A DNA stretch of 25,511 nucleotides, taken from positions 1 to 25,511 of the forward strand of contig UQNF01000023.1 in the NCBI GenBank assembly GCA_900542285.1. The letters run 5' to 3'. The DNA comes from an uncultured Clostridium sp. Its GTDB lineage: Bacteria > Bacillota > Clostridia > Christensenellales > CAG-138. Under the pieces are notes generated by a model, which was not told the origin of the DNA, did no database searches, and worked only from the letters and a program-made list of their open reading frames with translations. Below are positions 9,159 through 15,134 of this stretch, piece after piece. Numbering within the stretch: position 1 is the first letter of the stretch; each line of letters begins with the position of its first letter. Position numbers and translations under genes: made by a program.

Positions 9159-9182
9159 ATTGTGGTTTTTCAACAACAATTT
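9157..9182. repeat. Inverted repeat in the glnS/zinc-ribbon intergenic region
   Basis: AAATTGT (9157-9163) and ACAATTT (9176-9182) are perfect 7-bp arms around a 12-base centre. The 290-bp intergenic stretch otherwise holds the glnS promoter and the zinc-ribbon ribosome-binding site. I could not identify a convincing plus-strand promoter there. The repeat may be an operator or chance in AT-rich DNA. Confidence 0.3.
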
Positions 9183-9281
9183 GAAAATAGGCATATACAA
9201 AACAGGAAAAAAGTGTTAAGATAAGTATGCTCAATGAGTGTATTATCGGATCGTTTATTTGTTTACTAAAGGAGGATGTCT

Positions 9282-9944
9282 ATGATATGTCCAAATTGCG
9301 GCAATGAAGTTGCCGAAGGGTTCGTATTCTGCACAAGCTGCGGAGCTATTTTGAGAAGTGAAATCAACAGCAATGCCGCCGGAGACAGGGCTGATTCCGA
9401 AGAACGCGGAGAAAGAGACTTGGCGCAGGGGACGGCCGCGGCTTCGGCTGCCGAATCTTTAGGAAACGACAGCGCATCAGCTTCTGAAAACAATGCCTGC
9501 GGCGAAGCTCAGACTGGCATAGCCGGCGAACACGAGGAAGGCTTCGGCGGCGCTGCCGAACCGGTCATTCCATCATACGTTCCGGTATCAAATCCTGCTT
9601 ATGACAGGCTCGAAGCTCCGGCTCTTAATCAAAAGGAAATAGATGAAGCGATGATAAGCTCAATGAAGTCAAAGGTCAGGCCGCTTCGTACATGGAGCTT
9701 TTTCTGGCGCGAGCTCATCTGCTGCATTCCTATCATTAACCTTGTCGTTTTCTTCGTTCAGGCATTCGCGGACGGTGTTAATTTCAACAGCAGAAGCTAT
9801 GCACGCGCCAAGCTGATTAAGTTCATGATCATTACCCTCCTGCTTCTGGCTGCCGCTATCCTTGTCCTTATCTATTATGACTCCATCACGGAATTTATTC
9901 GCGGCGCAATAGATTATCTATACAGCTACATTCACCAAGCCTGA
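9282..9944 (+). CDS. Zinc-ribbon membrane protein of unknown function
   Basis: This 220-aa protein begins with a four-cysteine zinc ribbon: CPNC (Cys3, Cys6) and CTSC (Cys17, Cys20), as in the common zinc_ribbon_2 domain. About 90 residues of acidic, Ala/Ser/Glu-rich, probably disordered linker follow. Near the C terminus are two hydrophobic segments, LICCIPIINLVVFFVQAF and FMIITLLLLAAAILVLIYY, so the protein is likely membrane anchored with the ribbon in the cytoplasm. The ATG at 9282 is chosen because GGAGG (9271-9275) is 6 bp upstream; the ATG at 9276 touches that site. No enzymatic motif is visible. It is a single-gene unit ended by a hairpin at 9959. The domain call is firm; the function is unknown. 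Confidence 0.8.
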   Translation: MICPNCGNEVAEGFVFCTSCGAILRSEINSNAAGDRADSEERGERDLAQGTAAASAAESLGNDSASASENNACGEAQTGIAGEHEEGFGGAAEPVIPSYVPVSNPAYDRLEAPALNQKEIDEAMISSMKSKVRPLRTWSFFWRELICCIPIINLVVFFVQAFADGVNFNSRSYARAKLIKFMIITLLLLAAAILVLIYYDSITEFIRGAIDYLYSYIHQA

Positions 9945-9958
9945 CGATAATGGCCACT

Positions 9959-10004
9959 ATCCTGCGGAATTGTATACCCAATATGGGTTTTCTTTCCGCA
10001 GGAT
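9959..10004 (+). terminator. Compound hairpin after the zinc-ribbon gene
   Basis: An 11-bp perfect stem (ATCCTGCGGAA at 9959-9969, TTCCGCAGGAT at 9994-10004) encloses a second perfect 5-bp hairpin (ACCCA-ATA-TGGGT, 9976-9988). It is followed by TTATGCTATAAT, so it lacks a good U-tract and runs directly into the arcA promoter. A terminator role is probable; a regulatory role for arcA is also possible. Confidence 0.6.
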
Positions 10005-10007
10005 TTA

Positions 10008-10016
10008 TGCTATAAT
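10008..10016 (+). promoter_or_regulatory. Extended -10 promoter of arcA
   Basis: TGCTATAAT (10008-10016) is a perfect extended -10 element. The -35 position carries only TTTTCT (9988-9993, 17 bp spacing), which fits promoters that rely on the TGn extension. The -35 region and spacer overlap the 3' arm of the preceding hairpin. The leader to the arcA ATG at 10083 is about 60 bases. Confidence 0.6.
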
Positions 10017-10082
10017 TGAAAAAGATGATGTGGGCGCACAATTTTTATTTGCATGCCCGATTCAACTGTTTGGAGGAATACT

Positions 10083-11306
10083 ATGAGCGAATTCGTTAAC
10101 GTAAAGTCAGAGATCGGACGACTCCGAAGGGTCATGCTTCATCGTCCGGGCATTGAGCTTGCCAACCTTATGCCTGATTATCTCGAACGTATGCTCGCAG
10201 AGGATACGCCCGATGTCAGACGCGCAGGCGAAGAACACGATGTGTTTGCGAGCATTCTGCGCAGCAACGGCGTTGATGTTGTTTACATCGAGGATATGTT
10301 CACCGAGGTCGTTCGTGATGACGAGATAAGAAAAAAATTCATTCATGATTTTGTTGAGGTCGGAGTGCGCGGCATCAGCCTTGAGAGGGCGATAGCCGAG
10401 TATTTGGAGAGCATTCCGTATGATAAGCTCTTTGACACCGTTGCAAAGGGCATCACCCGTGACGATCTTAACGGCGTCAAGGTCAAGCCAATACAGTTCT
10501 TCGTTAAGGACGACTATCCCTTCCTGGTCGATCCGCTTCCCAATATCTATTTTACAAGGGACATAAGCTTCTGCATCGGAACCGGCATGGCAATATCCGC
10601 TATGAGCATGCCTGCCCGTATGCGTGAGACCCTGTTTGTGCGATATATCCACGATTACAGCAAATACTTTGGCAAAGGTTCGGTCGATCTCCTTTATGAC
10701 TTTAACTGCGGCTGCGGCATAGAGGGAGGCGATGTGCTGTCCCTGTCCGATAAATGCGTCGCCATTGGCTGCGGCGAGAGGACAAGCTCTGCAGCGATCG
10801 AAAGACTGGCTGGCACTTTGTTCGGACGCGGATATGAAAAGGTGCTTCTTTTCAAAAACCCCAGCTCAAGAACCTACATGCACCTCGACGTGCTGATGAC
10901 GCATATCGACTACGATAAATTCCTCGCTCATCCATGTATTGCTCATAAGTGGTTTGATATCTACGAACTTACGCCTGCCGGAAACGGCGAGATCAGCATC
11001 AGCTGCACCACCGATTCAACGGAGCATGTACTGGAGCGTGCGCTCGGCCTTGACAAGGTCACTTTTGTAGAGATAGCCGGAGGCGATCCGATCCAGTACA
11101 GGAGGGAGCATTGGAATATGGGTGCAAACTCTTTGGCAATGGCGCCCGGCTCCATCATTACCTATGAACGGAATGTAATTACCAACGAGCTTATCGACAA
11201 AGCAGGCGTCAAGGTCAGCCCCATTCCCGGCGGCGAACTCAGCCGAGGCAGAGGAGGCCCACGCTGCATGAGCATGCCCATGATCAGGGACGAGATTTGG
11301 AAATAA
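10083..11306 (+). CDS. arcA: Arginine deiminase
   Basis: This 407-aa enzyme hydrolyses L-arginine to L-citrulline and ammonia in the cytoplasm. All landmarks of the guanidino-modifying family are present: FTRD at 157-160, EGGD at 214-217, MHLD at 266-269 (catalytic His and Asp) and the nucleophile Cys395 in GRGGPRCMSMPM. The length equals that of known ArcA proteins. The ATG at 10083 is chosen over an upstream in-frame ATG at 10053 because GGAGG (10072-10076) lies 6 bp before it and the protein then begins MSEFVNVKSEIGRLR, as is usual. The usual partners arcB (ornithine carbamoyltransferase), arcC (carbamate kinase) and the arginine/ornithine antiporter are not nearby, so ATP production by the full pathway cannot be inferred from this window. 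Confidence 0.95.
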   Translation: MSEFVNVKSEIGRLRRVMLHRPGIELANLMPDYLERMLAEDTPDVRRAGEEHDVFASILRSNGVDVVYIEDMFTEVVRDDEIRKKFIHDFVEVGVRGISLERAIAEYLESIPYDKLFDTVAKGITRDDLNGVKVKPIQFFVKDDYPFLVDPLPNIYFTRDISFCIGTGMAISAMSMPARMRETLFVRYIHDYSKYFGKGSVDLLYDFNCGCGIEGGDVLSLSDKCVAIGCGERTSSAAIERLAGTLFGRGYEKVLLFKNPSSRTYMHLDVLMTHIDYDKFLAHPCIAHKWFDIYELTPAGNGEISISCTTDSTEHVLERALGLDKVTFVEIAGGDPIQYRREHWNMGANSLAMAPGSIITYERNVITNELIDKAGVKVSPIPGGELSRGRGGPRCMSMPMIRDEIWK

Positions 11307-11339
11307 GCTGAAAATTCAAACATATAATGAAATGTTTCT

Positions 11340-11368
11340 TGGCACGGAAACGAAATGCTTCCGTGCCA
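11340..11368. terminator. Stem-loop between arcA and the DUF1538 gene
   Basis: A perfect 10-bp stem (TGGCACGGAA / TTCCGTGCCA, 11340-11349 and 11359-11368) closes a 9-base loop. A smaller 6-bp stem (AAACAT/ATGTTT, 11318-11337) sits just before it. There is no U-tract on the plus side, so termination efficiency is uncertain. A TATAAT at 11373-11378 follows but has no matching -35. Confidence 0.5.
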
Positions 11369-11418
11369 TGCCTATAATCAAATAAATGGTATAAAAGTAT
11401 AAAAGCTACGCTTTGCAT

Positions 11419-12993
11419 ATGAAAGGAAAAAGAAACAGACAGTCGATGAGAAAACAGATAACCGAAAAGCTTAAGGAAGCGTTGGCATCGGTTCTGCCGG
11501 TAACGGCAATAGTGCTGCTGCTGCAATTCTTCTTCCCGATACCGAAATATATGCTCATTTCATTCATTATCGGAGCGGTTCTTTTGATAATAGGCATGGC
11601 TTTGTTTACACTCGGCGCGGATACGGCCATGATGCCAATGGGCGAGAGAATGGGCTCACACATTGTTAAGTCCGGAAGCTACAAGAAGCTCATTCCAATA
11701 GTGTTTTTGATAGGAGCGATAATCACCATAGCCGAACCGGATCTGCAGGTACTGGCCAATCAGTTCAACACTGTAAACAGGTGGACGGTTATCCTGACCG
11801 TAGCGGCGGGCGTCGGCGTTTCGCTCGTTATTGCACTGATAAGGGTACTAAAAAAGATAGAGCTTACGCAGGTCTTGCTTGCGATGTATGTTTTGGTATT
11901 CGCCGTTGCCGGCACGGTGGCGGTGTCTAATCCCTCCATTGTTCCGGTCGCTTTTGACTCGGGCGGTGTGACCACGGGGCCTATCACCGTTCCTTTCATA
12001 ATGGCCCTTGGTATCGGCTTTGCCACCGTTCGAGGAGGTAAGAATGCACAGGACGACAGCTTTGGTCTTGTTGCGCTCTGCTCCATAGGCCCGATACTAG
12101 CTATGCTCATTCTTGGCATTGTATCCGGAGTAAGCGAGGTTTCTTCGGGCGAAACCGCAGCGATAGCGCTTAACAGCTTCGCGGATGTGCTGGCAGGCTT
12201 TGGCCACGGCTTTATTGACTGCATCAGAGAGGTCGCCCAGGCAATATTCCCGATCATCGCTTTGTTCCTGCTGTTCCAGTTCATTTCGCTGCACCTGCCG
12301 TGGAAAAACATTGCTCGTCTCGGGGTGGGCCTTGGCTACACCTTTGTGGGGCTTGTGCTGTTCCTGACGGGTGTAAACATTGGGTTTATGCCTGCCGGTA
12401 CATACCTTGGAGGGGCCATTGCGTCTACACAATACGCTTGGGTCCTGATTCCGATAGGTGTGCTTCTGGGATTCTTCGTTGTAATGGCGGAGCCGGCGGT
12501 CAGGGTATTGAACAAGCAGGTAGAGGATTTGACCGTAGGCGCAATCTCGCAAAATGCAATGCTGCTGAGTCTGTCGATCGGCGTTGCTGTTTCCGTCGGA
12601 ATCTCGATGCTGAGGGTCGTGTACGGAATATCCATTTGGTATTTCCTCATACCGCTGTATGCATTGGCAATCGAGCTTTCATTCTTCTCACCAAAAATAT
12701 TTACGATGATAGCCTTCGACTCCGGAGGCGTTGCTTCAGGACCTATGACAGCGACGTTCATGCTCCCGTTTGCTATGGGCGCTTGTGCAGCACTGGGAGG
12801 AAACATTACCACCGACGCGTTCGGTCTTGTTGCTATGGTTGCGGTAACACCACTTGTAACGATACAAATGATGGGAATTGCCTATAAGATCAAACTCAAG
12901 CGTGCCGAGGCAGACAAAGCCGCTGTCATTCCCGATGAAGAGGACGACGGCATAACCATCATTGAATTTGAACTGGATCTTGAGGAAGCGTAG
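11419..12993 (+). CDS. DUF1538 (UmpA/UmpB-like) membrane protein with internal duplication
   Basis: This protein of about 524 aa is highly hydrophobic, with some 12-14 membrane segments and an acidic cytoplasmic-looking tail (PDEEDDG...). It is two copies of the DUF1538 unit: AEPDLQVL (about 105) repeats as AEPAVRVL (about 357), LGADTAMMPMGERMG as TGVNIGFMPAGTYLG, and FDSGGVTTGPIT (about 180) as FDSGGVASGPMT (about 434), a constant offset of about 252-254 residues. DUF1538 includes UmpA/UmpB of Halomonas, reported as a two-component Na+(Li+,K+)/H+ antiporter; a transport role here is inference. The start is uncertain: TTG 11413, ATG 11419 and ATG 11446 are in frame and none has a good ribosome-binding site, while 11446 gives the most family-like N terminus. 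It is followed 1 bp later by a PII-like gene. Confidence 0.85.
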   Translation: MKGKRNRQSMRKQITEKLKEALASVLPVTAIVLLLQFFFPIPKYMLISFIIGAVLLIIGMALFTLGADTAMMPMGERMGSHIVKSGSYKKLIPIVFLIGAIITIAEPDLQVLANQFNTVNRWTVILTVAAGVGVSLVIALIRVLKKIELTQVLLAMYVLVFAVAGTVAVSNPSIVPVAFDSGGVTTGPITVPFIMALGIGFATVRGGKNAQDDSFGLVALCSIGPILAMLILGIVSGVSEVSSGETAAIALNSFADVLAGFGHGFIDCIREVAQAIFPIIALFLLFQFISLHLPWKNIARLGVGLGYTFVGLVLFLTGVNIGFMPAGTYLGGAIASTQYAWVLIPIGVLLGFFVVMAEPAVRVLNKQVEDLTVGAISQNAMLLSLSIGVAVSVGISMLRVVYGISIWYFLIPLYALAIELSFFSPKIFTMIAFDSGGVASGPMTATFMLPFAMGACAALGGNITTDAFGLVAMVAVTPLVTIQMMGIAYKIKLKRAEADKAAVIPDEEDDGITIIEFELDLEEA

Positions 12994-12994
12994 C

Positions 12995-13369
12995 ATGAAG
13001 GAACGAACGATTGAAAGGATCAAATTTATCACCTGCATTGTTGACAGGGGCGTTGGCAAGTACGTTATCGAGCTGTGCAAGCAGGAGGGGATAGTTTCCG
13101 GCCTGCTAATGCACGGAAGAGGCACTGCCGACAGCGAAACGCTGACTCTGCTTGGCCTTGGCGAGAACGAAAAGGATATTGTCATGCTGACCGTTGCCGA
13201 ATCCAAGAGTCGGAGACTTATTGATCTCATCACCGAGAGGATGCACCTTGACGAGCCGGGTCACGGCATTGCGTTTTCAATACCGCTGTCATCGTTTGCG
13301 CTGCAGCGTAATTCGTATACTTCGATCGGCGGCAGGCATCTGAACGACGGAAATGAAACGGCTGAGTAA
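12995..13369 (+). CDS. PII-like signalling protein 1
   Basis: This 124-aa protein has the PII fold: a first strand FITCIVDRGVGKYVIELC, GLLMHGRGTAD leading into the T-loop region, and the B-loop-like GHGIAFSIPL (canonical PII: GDGKIFVLPV). The T-loop segment is much shorter than in GlnB/GlnK and has no tyrosine equivalent to the uridylylation site, so classical modification is unlikely. PII proteins are trimers that sense nucleotides and metabolites and often bind transporters. The ATG at 12995 follows the DUF1538 stop by one base and has AGGA 8 bp upstream inside that gene, so the two are translationally coupled. It is therefore a probable regulator of the DUF1538 protein. The ligand is unknown. 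Confidence 0.82.
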   Translation: MKERTIERIKFITCIVDRGVGKYVIELCKQEGIVSGLLMHGRGTADSETLTLLGLGENEKDIVMLTVAESKSRRLIDLITERMHLDEPGHGIAFSIPLSSFALQRNSYTSIGGRHLNDGNETAE

Positions 13370-13384
13370 TTTGGAGGAACTGAT

Positions 13385-13735
13385 ATGATAAACCATGATT
13401 TGATTCTGACGATAGTGAACAGAGGTTTTGCGGACGAGGTTATGACCGCCGCCAAGAAAGCGGGAGCCTTCGGCGGTACGGTCGTAAACGCCAGGGGCAC
13501 GGGCACAAATGAGCTTCAGGAGTTTTTCGGTGCGCTTATCCAGCCCGAAAAAGAGCTTGTAATGATCCTCACCGAGCGCGAAAAGCGCAACCAAATCATG
13601 ACGGCTATCTGCAAGGACGCCGGAATTGATAAGGAGGGCATGGGTATCAGCTTTTCACTGCCAGTGGATGCTGTTGCCGGAATACGAGCCTTGGCAAAAA
13701 AGGAAGACTCCGACGAGCCCAAGGAAAACGATTAA
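13385..13735 (+). CDS. PII-like signalling protein 2
   Basis: This 116-aa second PII-like protein sits 15 bp after the first, with a strong GGAGG (13373-13377) 7 bp before its ATG. The core matches PII: LILTIVNRGFADEVMTAAKKAG, GGTVVNARGTGTNE, LVMILTEREKRNQIMTAI and the B-loop-like GMGISFSLPVDAVAGI. As in its neighbour, the T-loop is short and lacks the modified tyrosine. The two proteins share the ARGT/GRGT turn and the GxGIxFSxP motif but differ in most other positions, so they are old paralogues that could form separate or mixed trimers. It is the last gene of the DUF1538-PII-PII unit; I see no clear hairpin terminator before the next promoter at 13764. Confidence 0.85.
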   Translation: MINHDLILTIVNRGFADEVMTAAKKAGAFGGTVVNARGTGTNELQEFFGALIQPEKELVMILTEREKRNQIMTAICKDAGIDKEGMGISFSLPVDAVAGIRALAKKEDSDEPKEND

Positions 13736-13763
13736 AGATAAGCAAACAATAAGCAAAAAAAGC

Positions 13764-13792
13764 TTGACATGCAGGCTATGCGTGGTTATAAT
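13764..13792 (+). promoter_or_regulatory. Consensus sigma-A promoter of the pheST operon
   Basis: TTGACA (13764-13769), 17-bp spacer, TATAAT (13787-13792): both hexamers and the spacing match consensus exactly. Initiation is expected near 13799, at the start of the T-box leader. Such a strong promoter fits an operon whose control lies in attenuation. Confidence 0.9.
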
Positions 13793-13798
13793 GTTGCT

Positions 13799-14080
13799 TA
13801 AATTGAATGCCGATAGGTTTATCGGCACGGCTTTGATGGAGAAAAGATGCTTTTTACGGCTTCAGAGAGGTGCGCATAGCTGCGAGCGCACTGCCAAGAA
13901 AAACATCACAAGTTCGCTCCGGAGCCACGGCGGTGAAGTGTTGGGCTTTTGCTCACATGCGTAGTCGCTGTCGGGTCAGCCCGTTACAGCTGCTTAAAGG
14001 CAGAGCAAGCTCTGTGAATTAGGGTGGTACCACGAGAAAAGCACACTCGTCCCTTGCGGACGAATGTGCTTATTATTTAT
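13799..14080 (+). ncRNA. T-box leader, phenylalanine-specific
   Basis: The 360-bp stretch between the PII gene and pheS is a tRNA-sensing T-box riboswitch. The T-box proper, AGGGTGGTACCACG, is at 14021-14034; its UGGU complements the ACCA end of uncharged tRNA-Phe. The distal Stem I landmark AGAGAG is at 13864-13869, followed by a GC-rich hairpin (GTGCGC/GCGCAC). A TTC codon at 13913-13915, in the context CAAGTTCGCTCCGGAG, is where the specifier loop is expected, matching phenylalanine. The leader ends in a terminator hairpin. When tRNA-Phe is uncharged, the antiterminator should form and allow pheST expression. The family and specificity calls are strong; exact stem boundaries are approximate. 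Confidence 0.92.
14041..14080 (+). terminator. Attenuator terminator of the pheS T-box
   Basis: GCACACTCGTCC (14041-14052) pairs with GGACGAATGTGC (14058-14069) with a single mismatch across a 5-base loop. It is followed by TTATTATTTAT. It starts just after the T-box sequence, as expected for the alternative antiterminator/terminator fold. Confidence 0.85.
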
Positions 14081-14095
14081 GATAGGAGAACAAAA

Positions 14096-15118
14096 ATGTT
14101 AGAACAACTCACAAGAATTCGTGAGAGTGCGCTTGAAAGGCTCAAGGGAGTTAAGACCGAAGAAGAGCTTGAAGAGCTGAACACCGAGATTTTGGGCAGG
14201 AACGGCGCGCTTACCGCGATCCTCCGCAGCATGGGAAAGCTGTCGCCGGAAGAACGCGCGGAGCTTGGCAAGTCTGCAAATGCTGCCAAGCAGGCTTTGA
14301 TAGAGGCTATCGGACAGCGCAGATCGGCGATTGCCGAGCTCATGGAGAGCATAAAGAACGAGCGGGAGATCATTGACGTGACCCTGCCGGGACTGAAGGC
14401 TTCACCCCTTGGAAGGCTTAATCCGCTGACGAAGGTTTACAGAGAAATAAGGGATGCACTTATAGGCCTTGGCTTCACGACCTTTGAAGGGCCCGAAATC
14501 GAATATGACGATTATAACTTCACAAAACTCAATCTTCCGCTGGATCATCCCGCAAGGGATATGCAGGATACCTTCTATATCGATGAAAGAACTCTGCTGA
14601 GGACGCACACATCCCCATGCGAGGCAAGGGCGCTCATGACTCTAAAGCCTCCGTTCCGCCTTGTCATTCCGGGCAGGGTGTTCCGTGTGGATGAACCTGA
14701 CGCAAGCCACAGCCCCGTTTTTATGCAGATGGAAGGCCTCGTTGTGGATAAGGATCTGACCTTTGCCGATCTAAAGGGAACGATAGATACCTTTGTCAAG
14801 GCTGTTTTCGGTGAAAATGTCAAATCAAGACTCCGCCCAAGCTACTTCCCGTTTACGGAACCTTCGGCAGAGGTTGATATAAGCTGTACGATATGCGGCG
14901 GCAAGGGCTGCAGCTCCTGCAAGGGTACAGGTTGGATGGAGATAATGGGGTGCGGTATCACCAATCCGCACGAGATAGAGAACTGCGGACTCGACCCAAA
15001 GGAATGGAAAGCGTTCGCTTTCGGCATAGGCGTTGACCGTGTTGCGTGCCTCAAGTATGGTATCAGCGATATTCGCTTGCTGTATGAGGGCGATGCACGC
15101 TTCCTCAAGCAGTTCTGA
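14096..15118 (+). CDS. pheS: Phenylalanyl-tRNA synthetase alpha subunit
   Basis: This 340-aa catalytic subunit of the class II alpha2-beta2 PheRS charges tRNA-Phe in the cytoplasm. The first 80 or so residues form the charged coiled-coil arm that grips tRNA. Class II motifs follow: FEGPEIEYDDYNF (motif 1 region), FRVDEPDASHSPVF (motif 2) and GIGVDRVACLKYGI (motif 3). The CxxC-rich stretch CTICGGKGCSSC before GCGITNPHEIENCG is typical of bacterial PheS. The ATG at 14096 is chosen because GGAG (14085-14088) lies 7 bp upstream and the earlier in-frame codons belong to the T-box terminator. Length matches the family. It is followed 16 bp later by pheT; both are controlled by the phenylalanine T-box. 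Confidence 0.97.
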   Translation: MLEQLTRIRESALERLKGVKTEEELEELNTEILGRNGALTAILRSMGKLSPEERAELGKSANAAKQALIEAIGQRRSAIAELMESIKNEREIIDVTLPGLKASPLGRLNPLTKVYREIRDALIGLGFTTFEGPEIEYDDYNFTKLNLPLDHPARDMQDTFYIDERTLLRTHTSPCEARALMTLKPPFRLVIPGRVFRVDEPDASHSPVFMQMEGLVVDKDLTFADLKGTIDTFVKAVFGENVKSRLRPSYFPFTEPSAEVDISCTICGGKGCSSCKGTGWMEIMGCGITNPHEIENCGLDPKEWKAFAFGIGVDRVACLKYGISDIRLLYEGDARFLKQF

Positions 15119-15134
15119 TGGGAGGTAAATTAAG

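Noticed and set aside
9945..10082. Riboswitch upstream of arcA
   Set aside because: Apart from the hairpin and promoter, the leader is only about 60 bases and shows no known aptamer features.
12300..12887. 195-aa frame, Cys/Arg-rich, inside the DUF1538 gene
   Set aside because: The composition (many Cys and Arg) is typical of a shifted frame of a hydrophobic protein gene, and no start signal is present.
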